DNA of 64,000 bases from Dyadobacter sp. 3J3 (GTDB taxonomy: Bacteria; Bacteroidota; Bacteroidia; Cytophagales; Spirosomataceae), in NCBI RefSeq assembly GCF_009801115.1, contig NZ_VTOL01000001.1, positions 62,001-126,000 on the forward strand, given 5' to 3'. A model generated the notes under the pieces. That model was not told where the DNA came from. It worked only from the letters and a program-made list of their open reading frames with translations, and did not search any database. Positions 1 to 10,006 of the stretch are shown in pieces. Positions within the stretch are counted from its first letter, which is position 1, and the number at the start of each line of letters is the position of its first letter. A program made the translations under genes and the position numbers.

Positions 1-1
1 A

Positions 2-1333
2 GAATACGTTGAACAAGTTCAGGAACTGATCGTCACTGAAAATCCCGAAGCCATTCGTACCAAAATGGCCGAGCTTTTCCCTGCCGATATAACGGGTTTG
101 TTGTATGAATTGGATACTAAGGAAGCCAGATATCTTATTAATCAGCTTGATACTGAGCTAGGCGCGGAAATTTTAGCGGCGCTGGATCCCAATGAAAGAC
201 GGGAATTTCTGGAAGCTTTTACTTCCGAGGAAATCTCCCGTTACGTCAATCTTTTTGATTCAGATGATGCCGTGGATTTGTTGAACGAACAACCAATCCG
301 CGTTCGGGAAGAAGTTATTGCCTTACTGGAAGACCGGGAACATGCACGTTTCATTCTTGACCTGCTTCATTACGACGAAGATGTGGCGGGTGGTTTGATG
401 CAGAAAGAATTGATAAAAGCCAATGTCAACTGGAACGTAAATCAATGTATTGAAGAACTCAGGAAACAGGCGGAAGATGTTGAAAAAGTATATGCCGTTT
501 ATGTTATCGACGATAATGGAATATTGCTTGGAATACTCTCTTTGAAAAAAATCGTACTGGCAAACAAGGATACAAAAATTGAAAGCCTTTATGATAAAGA
601 TCTCATTTTTGTTGAAACCTACCGTCCGGCTGAGGAAGTTGCAGAACTTATGCAGCGTTATGACCTTGACGCTTTACCCGTTGTAAATGTTCAGGGAAAA
701 CTTTTGGGACGCATTACTATTGATGATATTATCGATGTAATTACAGAACAGGCAAATTCGGATACGTTGGCCATGGCTGGTATTACCGGTGATGTTGAGG
801 AAGATGATACCATTTTCCAGCAAACCCGTGCCCGTTTACCCTGGCTTTTAGTCGGAATGATGGGGGGAATTCTGGCAGCAAAATTCATTAGTTTTTTTGA
901 AGGCGATCTAAAAATAATTCCGGCTATGGCTGCCTTTATCCCCATTATTGGTTCAACGGGCGGAAATGTTGGTATCCAGACTTCTTCGATCATCCTGCAA
1001 AGTATTGCTGATAAAACCGGTTTGGATATTAGCGTATGGAGCCGTTTAATCCGTATGTTCGCCGTTGCTTCCATCAATGGACTTATTATCAGCGGAATTG
1101 TTTTTGGATTTAATTTATTGATAGGCAATGAATTGCAACTTGCCTTGGTTGTTTCCGCTGCACTTTTATCTGTTGTTTTCCTCGCCTCTTTTACAGGAAC
1201 CGTTACACCCATTGTTTTGGACAGAATTGGTATAAATCCCGCCGTCGCTTCCGGACCTTTTATCACAACCGCTAACGATTTGATCGGTTATGGAGTTTAT
1301 TTCGGTTTAGCACATTTGTTATTGCATTTGTAA
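2..1333 (+). CDS. mgtE: Magnesium transporter MgtE (5'-truncated by window edge)
   Basis: This is an inner-membrane Mg2+ channel/transporter. The reading frame is open to the left edge, so the true start lies outside the window; the first internal ATG is at 65. The visible order is an MgtE N-terminal helical domain rich in Leu/Asp/Glu, then two CBS domains (about residues 150-265 counted from the window edge), then a membrane domain beginning near LPWLLVGMMGG. The membrane part carries the family motif GSTGGNVGIQ and ends with the TANDLIGYG helix, which holds the conserved pore Asp. In this family the N and CBS domains gate the pore in response to cytosolic Mg2+. The next gene, sdaA, is convergent. 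The family assignment is very secure. Confidence 0.95.
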   Translation, partial: EYVEQVQELIVTENPEAIRTKMAELFPADITGLLYELDTKEARYLINQLDTELGAEILAALDPNERREFLEAFTSEEISRYVNLFDSDDAVDLLNEQPIRVREEVIALLEDREHARFILDLLHYDEDVAGGLMQKELIKANVNWNVNQCIEELRKQAEDVEKVYAVYVIDDNGILLGILSLKKIVLANKDTKIESLYDKDLIFVETYRPAEEVAELMQRYDLDALPVVNVQGKLLGRITIDDIIDVITEQANSDTLAMAGITGDVEEDDTIFQQTRARLPWLLVGMMGGILAAKFISFFEGDLKIIPAMAAFIPIIGSTGGNVGIQTSSIILQSIADKTGLDISVWSRLIRMFAVASINGLIISGIVFGFNLLIGNELQLALVVSAALLSVVFLASFTGTVTPIVLDRIGINPAVASGPFITTANDLIGYGVYFGLAHLLLHL

Positions 1334-1342
1334 AAAATGCAA
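1322..1342. terminator. Weak hairpin between mgtE and sdaA
   Basis: TTGCATTT and AAATGCAA form an 8-bp stem with a 5-nt loop that overlaps the mgtE stop codon. It lies between two convergent genes only about 11 bp apart. There is no strong T-run, so termination is uncertain. Confidence 0.35.
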
Positions 1343-1344
1343 AA

Positions 1345-2808
1345 TTAACATTCACTCAGACTTATCGGAATATTAATTGCCAATCCACCCTCAGAAGTTT
1401 CCTTATAGCGAAAATTCATATCCAATGCCGTTTCCCACATCGTTTTGACGACGTTGTCTAATGATACTTTTGCATTTTCAGGATTACTCTGCATGGCAAG
1501 TTGTGAAGCTGTGATTGCTTTAATTGCACCCATGGTATTTCTTTCGATACAAGGGATTTGTACCAAACCACCGACAGGATCGCAAGTCATACCCAAATGA
1601 TGTTCCATGGCAATTTCCGCAGCCATCATACATTGTTCCACTGTGCCGCCAGAAACTTCTGTCAGACCTGCCGCAGCCATGGCTGATGAAACGCCAATTT
1701 CTGCCTGACAACCTCCCATCGCAGCCGAAATGGTCGCTCCCTTTTTGAAAATACAACCGATTTCACTTGCAGTAAGCAGAAACCGGATAATATCATTTTC
1801 TGTGCCGTTGCAAAAAATAAGATAGTATTGTAAAACCGCCGGAATTACGCCAGCTGATCCGTTTGTCGGTGCGGTAACAACACGGCTGAATGAAGCATTT
1901 TCTTCATTAACCGCCAACGCAAAACAACTCAACCAATCCAATGTATATTTAAATCCATGGCCGTTAGAACGAATCGCGGCGATCCATTCATCATAACCGG
2001 AATATACCTTTTCGTTCAAAAGTTTCTCGCTTAATGATGCCGCACGGCGTTTTACATGTAATCCCCCAGACAAAATCCCTTCATTATGACAGCCTTCATA
2101 AATGCTTTCTTTCATCACCCGCCAGATATTCAGCAGCTCGCTTTTTATTTCCTCTTCACTTCGCCAAACCTTTTCATTCTCATAAATGATATCCGAAATA
2201 GCCATCCCGGTTTGTTGATGCCAGTTTAACAGATCCGAAGCATGATCAACCGGGTAAGGCAATCTCACACAAGGACCAACTTCTTCCTGATTTTCTTCCT
2301 GAATTACAAAACCTCCACCTACTGAATAATATGTTTCGCGTAGTATTCCATTTTCAGTTATTTCAGCTGTAAAAGTTAATGCGTTGGGATGAAACGGCAG
2401 TGACTCCTGCATTTTAAATATGATATCCGTTTTAGGATTAAAATCAATTTCAGAAGTACCGTTCAGAATCAATTTGTTACTATCAGCGATTTGGAATTTG
2501 ATAGTATCAATTTGTTTCGTATCCATCGTAACCGGATCATACCCACATAATCCCAACTGAACGGCCAGGTCAGTTCCATGACCTTTTCCGGTTTTGGCCA
2601 GCGAACCGTACAGATTAACTTTAACAGAAATGACTTGATCCAGACTTGTTATATTTTCCAATAACTTCACAAATAGTTGTCCCGCCCGCCAAGGTCCCAG
2701 CGTATGAGAACTCGACGGTCCAACACCGATCTTGAAAATATCAAAAACTGATATTCGCTCTTCTTTCACGGTTGATTTTCCAGCGTTTGATCTATCTGTT
2801 ACAATCAT
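1345..2808 (-). CDS. sdaA: L-serine ammonia-lyase, single-chain iron-sulfur type
   Basis: The enzyme deaminates L-serine to pyruvate and ammonia in the cytoplasm. The N-terminal beta domain contains [17 protein letters not shown], the usual family signature near the start. The C-terminal alpha domain contains [15 protein letters not shown] and [18 protein letters not shown]; their three cysteines match the known ligands of the 4Fe-4S cluster that activates serine for dehydration. At 487 residues it is the fused alpha-beta form. The annotated ATG adds about 17 residues before the conserved ERISVFDIF block, so the start could be slightly internal. The gene is monocistronic, converging on mgtE and diverging from dtd. 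Confidence 0.95.
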   Translation of the reverse strand: MIVTDRSNAGKSTVKEERISVFDIFKIGVGPSSSHTLGPWRAGQLFVKLLENITSLDQVISVKVNLYGSLAKTGKGHGTDLAVQLGLCGYDPVTMDTKQIDTIKFQIADSNKLILNGTSEIDFNPKTDIIFKMQESLPFHPNALTFTAEITENGILRETYYSVGGGFVIQEENQEEVGPCVRLPYPVDHASDLLNWHQQTGMAISDIIYENEKVWRSEEEIKSELLNIWRVMKESIYEGCHNEGILSGGLHVKRRAASLSEKLLNEKVYSGYDEWIAAIRSNGHGFKYTLDWLSCFALAVNEENASFSRVVTAPTNGSAGVIPAVLQYYLIFCNGTENDIIRFLLTASEIGCIFKKGATISAAMGGCQAEIGVSSAMAAAGLTEVSGGTVEQCMMAAEIAMEHHLGMTCDPVGGLVQIPCIERNTMGAIKAITASQLAMQSNPENAKVSLDNVVKTMWETALDMNFRYKETSEGGLAINIPISLSEC

Positions 2809-3028
2809 TGGATACTATTTTTTTTTCAGTTCAAGTAAATCCTTTCTACAATATACAACCGTTAATACGCTGTTTCAAGGTGTTCAGTATTATTTCCTGT
2901 TAAATTTGATAATGAAATAAAATTTACTGAAATGTATTCCTGTTTTATTTATCGTTATTTTGCCAGTGCAAGATTTTGTTTGTCAAAGGGAAAAATTTCA
3001 GTTTGACATTTCATTTAATAATTCATTT

Positions 3029-3481
3029 ATGATCGCAGTAATTCAACGTGTAAGCGAAGCATCCGTAACCATTGAAGGAAAAGTTGAGGGCAAAATTGAT
3101 GCCGGATTTTTGGTTTTACTTGGTATAACTCATGAAGACACCAAAGAAGATATCGAATGGCTTGGCAAGAAGATAATCGGAATGCGAATATTTGGTGACG
3201 AAGAAGGAAGGATGAATCTCGATTTGAAATCTGTAAACGGGAATATTCTTTTGATAAGTCAGTTTACACTACATGCAAGCACAAAAAAAGGAAACCGACC
3301 TTCCTTCATTGATGCTGCAAGACCGGAAGTTGCCGTTCCATTATATGAACAAATGATTGATTTTTTGAACAAAGAGCTTGATAATCCAATTCAAACGGGG
3401 ATTTTTGGCGCCGATATGAAAGTGGCATTACTAAATGACGGACCGGTAACGATTGTTATTGACTCAAAAAACAGAATTTAA
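3029..3481 (+). CDS. dtd: D-aminoacyl-tRNA deacylase
   Basis: This enzyme removes D-amino acids mischarged onto tRNA. The ATG at 3029 begins MIAVIQRVSEASV, the usual family N-terminus, so upstream in-frame codons are not used. The resulting 150 residues is the normal family length. Both active-site signatures are visible: SQFTL in the middle and NDGPVT near the C-terminus. The active site is RNA-based, and Dtd recognises substrate through a cross-subunit Gly-Pro motif carried by that second signature. A MazG-like gene follows after 12 bp, so the two are probably cotranscribed. Confidence 0.95.
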   Translation: MIAVIQRVSEASVTIEGKVEGKIDAGFLVLLGITHEDTKEDIEWLGKKIIGMRIFGDEEGRMNLDLKSVNGNILLISQFTLHASTKKGNRPSFIDAARPEVAVPLYEQMIDFLNKELDNPIQTGIFGADMKVALLNDGPVTIVIDSKNRI

Positions 3482-3493
3482 TTTTAAGAAATC

Positions 3494-3823
3494 ATGACCC
3501 TTGACGAAGCACAACAACAAGTAGATAACTGGATAAAAACCTACGGCGTCCGTTATTTTTCAGAGCTTACCAACATGACCATTTTGACCGAAGAAGTTGG
3601 TGAAGTAGCACGGATTATGGCCCGAACTTACGGAGATCAGTCATTCAAAAAGTCTGATATGGATAAAGATCTGGGAGATGAAATGGCGGATGTCCTTTGG
3701 GTTTTGATCTGCCTGGCTAACCAGACAGGAATTAATCTTACCGAAGCGTTTGAGAAAAACCTGGCAAAGAAGACTGATCGGGATAAGGATCGGCATAAAG
3801 AAAACGAAAAATTAAAATCGTAA
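3494..3823 (+). CDS. MazG-like nucleotide pyrophosphohydrolase
   Basis: This is a small all-alpha NTP pyrophosphohydrolase of 109 residues. The metal-binding signature of the superfamily is present: EEVGE at residues 33-37 and DEMAD at 62-66. Such proteins hydrolyse NTPs or dNTPs to NMP and pyrophosphate, typically clearing non-canonical nucleotides. It follows dtd by 12 bp, pairing two quality-control enzymes. Its 3' end overlaps the convergent gene below by 12 bp. The exact substrate cannot be read from sequence. Confidence 0.88.
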   Translation: MTLDEAQQQVDNWIKTYGVRYFSELTNMTILTEEVGEVARIMARTYGDQSFKKSDMDKDLGDEMADVLWVLICLANQTGINLTEAFEKNLAKKTDRDKDRHKENEKLKS

Positions 3824-4390
3824 TCCCAATGAAATCCCGGTCAATCCGGGTTTCACATAAAATCCGACACTCTTTTTTCTCAAACTGATATGCTGGTTGT
3901 AATCAGTTACAGCTTTGTTTTTTATCTTTTTGCCGAGAATAGTTTTAATAAAACCTCCAACGACTAAACCTCCACCCAGTGCAAACAAAGCTATTAATGT
4001 GCCATCATCGGAGCTCTCATTGACATTAGGATTCCCAATATCATTTACCGCAGAACCAATTGCAACAACATCGGCAATCAAAAATAATCCAACACCACCC
4101 AAGGCTATTGCCACACCAGTTTTTTGATCCTTTCTTCCTTTTTGATAAAGCTTATAATCACTGGAATCAACACAACTGAGGCGATCCAGAATTTCCGGGG
4201 TTCTTAGATTCCTTCCCTCAATTCTGTATTTATTAAAATGACGATAAATATTTTGAGCGTTCCCAATATTAGTCTTTTCTTTCAAACTGTCTTGCAATAT
4301 TCTTTTTTCAACAGATTGAGCAGAAATTACATTTTCGAATAAAAGAATAATAGTAAAACATATCAGGAGGGAGTAAAAAGTTTTATTCAT
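3812..4390 (-). CDS. Hypothetical secreted/membrane protein
   Basis: I do not recognise this 192-residue protein. It has an N-terminal signal peptide (about residues 1-24, ending near SAQS), a charged segment with a predicted short amphipathic region, then two hydrophobic glycine-rich stretches (around GVAIALGGVGLFLIADVVAIG and ALGGGLVVGGFIKTILG) that look membrane-embedded. The C-terminus ends GLTGISLGLRF, with a terminal Phe as in outer-membrane-associated proteins. Similar small proteins with a Gly-rich double hydrophobic segment are common in Bacteroidota genomes without assigned function. Its 3' end overlaps the MazG-like gene tail to tail. Confidence 0.7.
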   Translation of the reverse strand: MNKTFYSLLICFTIILLFENVISAQSVEKRILQDSLKEKTNIGNAQNIYRHFNKYRIEGRNLRTPEILDRLSCVDSSDYKLYQKGRKDQKTGVAIALGGVGLFLIADVVAIGSAVNDIGNPNVNESSDDGTLIALFALGGGLVVGGFIKTILGKKIKNKAVTDYNQHISLRKKSVGFYVKPGLTGISLGLRF

Positions 4391-4422
4391 TTTTAACGTT
4401 GAGGTTATTGATTAGAGGATAC

Positions 4423-4448
4423 AAAAAAAAGCCCATCTTTCGATGGGC
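4423..4448 (-). terminator. Rho-independent terminator of sucAB
   Basis: On the minus strand GCCCATC-GAAA-GATGGGC is followed by eight T residues, 25 nt past the sucB stop codon. This is a textbook intrinsic terminator. Confidence 0.9.
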
Positions 4449-4472
4449 CTAATATATTGAAATATTACAGGA

Positions 4473-6044
4473 TTACATATCAAGCAATAATCTCATTGGA
4501 TCTTCAAGCAACTGTTTTACACGAACAAGGAAGCTAACCGAATCCTTTCCGTCAATCGTACGGTGATCGTAAGAAAGTGCAAGGTACATAATTGGACGAA
4601 TAACGATTTCTCCGTTTACTACCACAGCACGTTCCACTATATTATGCATTCCCATAATAGCAGATTGTGGCGCGTTGATAATCGGTGTAGAAAGCATTGA
4701 ACCGAAAGTTCCACCATTTGTGATCGTGAAAGTTCCGCCTGACATTTCATCCAAGCCTAACTTTCCATCACGGGCACGAACAGCCAGACGAACAATTTCT
4801 TTTTCAATAGCGGAGAAAGAAAGATCTTCTGCATTTCTGATCACCGGAACGACCAAACCACGTGGTGTAGAAACAGCGATCGAAATATCAGCGTAATCAT
4901 TGTAAACCAATTCTTCGCCGTCCAGATATGCATTCACAACAGGGAAATCTTTCAAAGCAACCGTAACTGCTTTTACAAAGAATGACATAAAGCCAAGACC
5001 AACTTCATGTTTTTCCTTGAACTTATCTTTGAATTTGTTACGAAGATCCATTACCGGCTTCATATCAACTTCGTTGAAAGTTGTAAGCATCGCTGTTTCA
5101 TTTTTCACAGCCACAAGACGCCTTGCGATTGTCTTACGAAGCGACGACAGTTTTTCACGACGCTGTCCACGTTCACCAGGAGCTGCAACTTTCGCAGGAG
5201 CCGATGGTGCCGCAGGTTTTGCTGCTGCCGGAGTAGGAGCTGCCGCAGGTTTAGCACCCGCTTTTAAAGCGTCGTCTTTCATTATTCTTCCACCTGAACC
5301 AGAACCGTTCACATCCTTAGGATCGATTCCCTTTTCTGCCAAAATTTTGGCAGCAACAGGAGAAGTATGTTTTTCTGAGTAACCCTTATCAGCCTCAGCG
5401 CCATTTGCAGCAGGAGCTGCCGCTACTGGAGCAGCCGGAGCAGAACTTCCGGCACCTACTTCAATCGTACAAATTACTGCTCCAATTGCAAGTGTATCAC
5501 CTTCATTTCCAACAATCCTCAAAGTACCGGCCGCTTCAGATGGCAATTCAAAAGTTGCTTTATCCGATTCAAGTTCGCAAATGATTTCGTCCAGTTCTAC
5601 GTGATCTCCGTCTTTTTTGCTCCATGAAGCGATTGTAACTTCTGTGATTGATTCTCCAACCGCAGGAACTTTCATTTCATAAATTTTCACCTCAGCAGCT
5701 GGCGTAGGTGCAGCCGGAGCCGCAGCTGGCGCTTTTTCCTCAGCAGGTGCCGGTGCTGCAGGAGCAGCCGCAACTGGTGCAGGCGCCGCCGCAGCAGCAC
5801 CATTTCCTGATGGATCAATCGTAGCGATCAATTCACCGATATTTAATGTGTCGCCTTCCTGTGCTTTAATATGCAAAACACCTTCCGACTCCGCAGTAAG
5901 TTCAAACGTCGCCTTATCAGAATCAAGTCCGCAAATTACCTCGTCCAACTTCACAAAATCACCGTCATTTTTGAACCAGTTCCCTATCGTAACCTCAGTA
6001 ATTGACTCGCCAACCGGCGGTACTTTTATTTCAATTTCAGCCAT
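4473..6044 (-). CDS. sucB: 2-oxoglutarate dehydrogenase E2 (dihydrolipoyl succinyltransferase), two lipoyl domains
   Basis: This is the core transacylase of the 2-oxoglutarate dehydrogenase complex in the TCA cycle. The 523 residues contain two lipoyl domains with DSDKA (Lys44) and ESDKA (Lys162), each followed by a flexible Ala/Pro linker. A peripheral subunit-binding domain around [16 protein letters not shown] comes next, then the catalytic domain ending with the active-site motif DHRTIDG. The enterobacterial SucB has a single lipoyl domain, so the duplication is notable. The gene lies 51 bp downstream of sucA, which fixes its complex as the oxoglutarate one. The E3 subunit is not in this window. 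Confidence 0.95.
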   Translation of the reverse strand: MAEIEIKVPPVGESITEVTIGNWFKNDGDFVKLDEVICGLDSDKATFELTAESEGVLHIKAQEGDTLNIGELIATIDPSGNGAAAAAPAPVAAAPAAPAPAEEKAPAAAPAAPTPAAEVKIYEMKVPAVGESITEVTIASWSKKDGDHVELDEIICELESDKATFELPSEAAGTLRIVGNEGDTLAIGAVICTIEVGAGSSAPAAPVAAAPAANGAEADKGYSEKHTSPVAAKILAEKGIDPKDVNGSGSGGRIMKDDALKAGAKPAAAPTPAAAKPAAPSAPAKVAAPGERGQRREKLSSLRKTIARRLVAVKNETAMLTTFNEVDMKPVMDLRNKFKDKFKEKHEVGLGFMSFFVKAVTVALKDFPVVNAYLDGEELVYNDYADISIAVSTPRGLVVPVIRNAEDLSFSAIEKEIVRLAVRARDGKLGLDEMSGGTFTITNGGTFGSMLSTPIINAPQSAIMGMHNIVERAVVVNGEIVIRPIMYLALSYDHRTIDGKDSVSFLVRVKQLLEDPMRLLLDM

Positions 6045-6095
6045 TTTTACAGCAATATGATGAACGAATTATGTCTTTTATAACCTGTTGAATAC

Positions 6096-8861
6096 CTATT
6101 CAAATGCTCTGCGAATAATCTCTGCCTGTTCCTGGGCATGGATTTTCGAGAATCCTGTTGACGGCGAGGCACTTGAACGACGGGCAATAACCTCCAATGG
6201 TTTAGCACCGGCATACATGCGAAGCATGAAAGTCCATCCACCCATGTTAAAAGGCTCTTCCTGTACCCAAAATACTTTCGCATTTTCATAAAGTGCAAGA
6301 TGTTCGTCGATTTGTTTCTGCGGGAACGGATGCATTTGTTCCAAACGGATAATGGCAACATCATCACGTTTGTCTTTTTGCTGTCTCTCGTACAATTCAT
6401 AGTACAATTTCCCTGTACACAACAACACTTTTGTAACCTTTTTAGGATCAACAAAAGTATCACCAATTGTTTCCTGGAATGATCCTTTCGTCAAATCTTC
6501 AAGCGGAGATACACACAACGGATGTCTTAACATCGACTTTGGTGACATCACGATTAAAGGCTTACGGAATGGGAATGCCAACTGACGGCGCATCATGTGG
6601 AAAAAGTTAGCCGGCGTGGTAACGTTCGCAACGATGATGTTATAATCAGCAGATAATTGCAGGTAACGTTCAGGTCGCGCATTTGAATGTTCTGGTCCCT
6701 GACCTTCATATCCATGAGGAAGAAGCATCACAAGGCCGGTCCAACGGTCCCATTTCGTTTCACTTGCCGTTACAAACTGATCAATAATTACTTGTGCACC
6801 ATTGGCAAAATCTCCAAATTGAGCTTCCCAGATTACTAACGCATTTGGATTTGCCATCGAATAACCGAATTCAAAACCCAACACCGCGTATTCTGACAAC
6901 AAAGAATTATAAATCATGAAAGGCCCCTGGTCTTCCTGAATATGCTCTAAATTGCTGTAAGAAAAATTAGTTTCAACATCATGTAAAACCGCATGACGGT
7001 GGGAGAAAGTACCACGCTGAACATCTTGTCCGCTTAAACGAACAATATTTCCATCAACCAGAATTGATCCATAAGCAAGCAACTCAGCGGTAGCCCAGTT
7101 TACTTCCCTCTTCTCAAAAATCATTTGTTCCCGATCTTTAAGAAGTTTGTCAATTTGTTTCAATCGCTGGAAATCTTCCGGCGTATTGATGATGGCTTTT
7201 CCTATTTTTTCCAGAACTTCAAGAGGAACACCGGTTTCAGGTGATTTCTCAAAATCCGTTGGCGTCGATTTTCTCAGACTATGCCATTCCTGTTCAAGTT
7301 TTGGCAGAACGTAAGGCAAAGCCTTTTGTTTTACCATATCAAGACGCTCCTGAAGAAGAGTCTTGAATTCCTTGTCCATATTAGCTGCCAGCTGTGCATC
7401 AATATCACCGCGATCTGCCAAAATCTTTTGATAGATTTCGCGTGGGTTCTGATGATTTTCTATTGATTTGTAAAGCGTTGGCTGCGTAAATTTAGGCTCG
7501 TCGGCTTCGTTATGGCCATGACGGCGATAACAAACCATATCAATAAAGATATCCTTGTTGAATTTCTGACGATATTCAACAGCAAGTCTCATACAGAATA
7601 CAACAGCTTCCGGATCATCACCATTTACGTGAAGAACAGGCGCATCAACCACTTTGGCAACATCCGTACAATAAATACTGGTACGTGCATCAACAAAATC
7701 CGTTGTAAAACCAACCTGGTTATTAATCACAAAATGGATTGTTCCACCTGTGTAATACCCATTTAGGCCAGACATCTGTGTAACTTCATAAACAATTCCC
7801 TGGCCGGCAACCGCAGCATCTCCGTGAATAATCACCGGAAGAACACGGTCGTAATCCGATTCGTACATGCCATCAGCTCTTGCGCGGATATATCCTTCAA
7901 CTACCGGATTTACTGCTTCAAGATGTGACGGATTAGGAGCAAGTTTCAAATGAACCTGGCTTCCGTTTTCAGCAGTGATCTGGCTTGCGTAACCCATATG
8001 GTATTTCACGTCGCCATCTCCCCAAACCTGATCAGGCAAATTACCTTCAAATTCATTGAAGATCTGTCCGTATGTTTTCTGCATCACGTTAGCAAGTACG
8101 TTCAAACGACCTCTGTGCGCCATACCGATCATCACTTCCACCACACCCATTTCTGCCGCTTTGTTGATCATCGCGTCAAGAGCAGGAATTGTTGTTTCTC
8201 CACCTTCAAGTGAAAAACGTTTCTGACCAAGGTATTTTGTGTGAAGGAAATTTTCAAAAACTACCGCCTCATTCAATTTCGAAAGAATATGTTTTTTCTC
8301 ATCAATCGAAAAAGACATGTTCAACGCCTCTTTCTCAATTTTCTTCCGTAACCAGTTTTTCTGTTCCCGGTCGCGGATGTAGAGATATTCAAATCCGATA
8401 TTTCCTGTATAAATCGTTTTTAAAGAATCGACAATTTCACGTAAAGTAGCAGGACGTCCAAAAACTTCGGTTCCTGCTTCAAAAACTGAATCAAGATCCT
8501 CAGGTCCCAGACTAAAATCGCTCAATTCCAATTGTGGCTGACGATCTTTTCTCTTCTGTATCGGGTTAGTAGTGGCCAATAAATGACCTCTTGAACGATA
8601 ACCACGGATCAAATGAACCACCTCCATTTCCTTTCGGATCTGCGATGCATCAACCTTTCCAGGCGTTGCAGTTGCTTTTCCATTGGTGGCGCCATTGGCA
8701 TGTCCATTGCCGTTGGCGGGGAACTTCTGATAGAAATCGAACCCTTCAAAAAACTTTTGCCAACCTTCGTCTACGGAGGTTGGATCTTGCTTATAGGAAT
8801 TGTATAATTCCTCTATGTAAGCGGCGTCGGAATTTGCTATATATGTGTATTTATCCATCAC
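6096..8861 (-). CDS. sucA: 2-oxoglutarate dehydrogenase E1 component
   Basis: This is the thiamine-diphosphate-dependent decarboxylase of the 2-oxoglutarate dehydrogenase complex. The length (921 residues) and domain plan match SucA: an N-terminal segment with the family motif IANSDAAYIEELYNSYK, the E1 dehydrogenase domain with AHRGRLNVLANV and IHGDAAVAGQGIVYE, and a transketolase-like pyrimidine-binding domain with HGYEGQGPEHSNARPERYLQ, then a C-terminal domain with VWVQEEP-type sequence (FWVQEEPFNMGGW). A good Bacteroidota promoter lies just upstream, and sucB follows, so the two form an operon ended by the hairpin at 4423-4448. Confidence 0.97.
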   Translation of the reverse strand: MMDKYTYIANSDAAYIEELYNSYKQDPTSVDEGWQKFFEGFDFYQKFPANGNGHANGATNGKATATPGKVDASQIRKEMEVVHLIRGYRSRGHLLATTNPIQKRKDRQPQLELSDFSLGPEDLDSVFEAGTEVFGRPATLREIVDSLKTIYTGNIGFEYLYIRDREQKNWLRKKIEKEALNMSFSIDEKKHILSKLNEAVVFENFLHTKYLGQKRFSLEGGETTIPALDAMINKAAEMGVVEVMIGMAHRGRLNVLANVMQKTYGQIFNEFEGNLPDQVWGDGDVKYHMGYASQITAENGSQVHLKLAPNPSHLEAVNPVVEGYIRARADGMYESDYDRVLPVIIHGDAAVAGQGIVYEVTQMSGLNGYYTGGTIHFVINNQVGFTTDFVDARTSIYCTDVAKVVDAPVLHVNGDDPEAVVFCMRLAVEYRQKFNKDIFIDMVCYRRHGHNEADEPKFTQPTLYKSIENHQNPREIYQKILADRGDIDAQLAANMDKEFKTLLQERLDMVKQKALPYVLPKLEQEWHSLRKSTPTDFEKSPETGVPLEVLEKIGKAIINTPEDFQRLKQIDKLLKDREQMIFEKREVNWATAELLAYGSILVDGNIVRLSGQDVQRGTFSHRHAVLHDVETNFSYSNLEHIQEDQGPFMIYNSLLSEYAVLGFEFGYSMANPNALVIWEAQFGDFANGAQVIIDQFVTASETKWDRWTGLVMLLPHGYEGQGPEHSNARPERYLQLSADYNIIVANVTTPANFFHMMRRQLAFPFRKPLIVMSPKSMLRHPLCVSPLEDLTKGSFQETIGDTFVDPKKVTKVLLCTGKLYYELYERQQKDKRDDVAIIRLEQMHPFPQKQIDEHLALYENAKVFWVQEEPFNMGGWTFMLRMYAGAKPLEVIARRSSASPSTGFSKIHAQEQAEIIRRAFE

Positions 8862-8886
8862 AAATGTGATTATTTCATTTACCGCA

Positions 8887-8919
8887 CAAAGTTACGAGAC
8901 TTATGTAAACAAAACGCAA
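8887..8919 (-). promoter_or_regulatory. sucA promoter, Bacteroidota -33/-7 type
   Basis: On the minus strand TTG (8917-8919) and TAACTTTG (8887-8894) are separated by 22 bp and match the TTG/TAnnTTTG consensus. The -7 box lies about 25 nt before the sucA ATG, giving a short leader. Confidence 0.65.
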
Positions 8920-8970
8920 AAAATCTCCTTTTTACTAAACATGTTCGGAGATATTCACCTTATGTTTACT

Positions 8971-9903
8971 TCAATACTTCTGGAAGCCATTCGGGTTGGG
9001 AACAAACTTCAGCATTAGCTCGTGAATTCCTTTGGGCGCATTGGAAACTATGTTAATTTGTTCAATTTGTCGTGTACTGTAAAAATATCCCAACCTTATA
9101 TTCTTACCCACCTGAGCCTCAGCAGATAATTGCAAATAATTAATATTCGACCCTCCATATGAATATGCGCCGCCAGCGTGATAAGTTGCACCGATCCCGA
9201 CTTTCTCACTAAACCAGACACGTCCTCCAAAATCTACCCTCAGTTTGTAATCCTTTTCCTGGACAACAAGAAGATTTGGCAATAACTTCACATCTTCCGC
9301 CAGAGGATAACTTCCTCCAAGCATCACGTAAAGAGGACGACGGTAAAAATTAGCAATGCTCTGCTGCCCAAATTTCTGAGATAAAATTTCTGGTTTTGAA
9401 ACGCCTATAAAAAAATCATCCGAATGAAGCCAGGCACCCAATCCAAAACTACCTAACGCTCTGTTAGTACTGCTCAGCGCTGATTGTGTATCAAAAACAG
9501 GTAAAACATTTATGCCACCCTGTCCACCCAAAGCCAATTTCCATTTATCATTTATTCCTAAGTGATAAGCAAAAGAGGCAGAAAAAGCGGTTGTGGTGAA
9601 ATAACTTGTTTGATCATTCAGTGCCTGGAAACCGATACCAAATTTTCCGTTTGAAATCGTACCATCACCTGCAAAAGTCTGACTGGAAGGAGAATTGGGA
9701 ATAGTAAACCACTTTCTACGAAACATCGCTGTCATATTAAATGTCTCGCGAACGCCTGTAAATGCCGGATTTATAGCCATCGGATTTTGCAGATATTGCT
9801 CATATAAAACTTCCCGCTGAGCAAAAACATTATGATCGTTCAAAAAAAGAAAGGAAACAATCAGCACAGATGATAAAATACTGTTTCGAAAACTTGTTAT
9901 CAT
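8971..9903 (-). CDS. PorP/SprF family type IX secretion system membrane protein
   Basis: The 310-residue protein has a signal peptide followed by LYEQYLQNPMAINPAFTG, the hallmark N-terminal motif of the PorP/SprF family. The remainder is a predicted outer-membrane beta barrel with repeated amphipathic strands (GIGFQALNDQTS, LRVDFGGRVWFS, RLGYFYSTR). PorP/SprF proteins anchor to the type IX secretion machinery and support surface localisation of certain C-terminal-domain cargo; many Bacteroidota encode numerous paralogues. This one has no adjacent large cargo protein and is separated from the upstream gene by a terminator, so its partner is unknown. Confidence 0.9.
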   Translation of the reverse strand: MITSFRNSILSSVLIVSFLFLNDHNVFAQREVLYEQYLQNPMAINPAFTGVRETFNMTAMFRRKWFTIPNSPSSQTFAGDGTISNGKFGIGFQALNDQTSYFTTTAFSASFAYHLGINDKWKLALGGQGGINVLPVFDTQSALSSTNRALGSFGLGAWLHSDDFFIGVSKPEILSQKFGQQSIANFYRRPLYVMLGGSYPLAEDVKLLPNLLVVQEKDYKLRVDFGGRVWFSEKVGIGATYHAGGAYSYGGSNINYLQLSAEAQVGKNIRLGYFYSTRQIEQINIVSNAPKGIHELMLKFVPNPNGFQKY

Positions 9904-9933
9904 TTTTACTTAAATAAAAGGTTCGGGTTTTGT

Positions 9934-9969
9934 AAAAAAAATGGCACGAGAATCAATCTCCTGCCATTT
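9934..9969 (-). terminator. Terminator after the TolB/Omp85-like gene
   Basis: On the minus strand AATGGCAGGAGA and TCTCGTGCCATT pair with one mismatch around a 5-nt loop and are followed by a run of T residues. It lies between the large gene ending at 10007 and the PorP/SprF gene. Confidence 0.75.
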
Positions 9970-10006
9970 CAAATTTCTTTCAAATTATAAAATAACTTGA
10001 CAAATT

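Noticed and set aside
691-1266. 191-codon open frame on the minus strand within mgtE
   Set aside because: It lies opposite the conserved CBS and membrane domains of MgtE, has no recognisable features and no start signal.
6047-6466. 139-codon minus-strand frame overlapping the end of sucA
   Set aside because: It is an out-of-frame shadow of the conserved SucA C-terminal domain.
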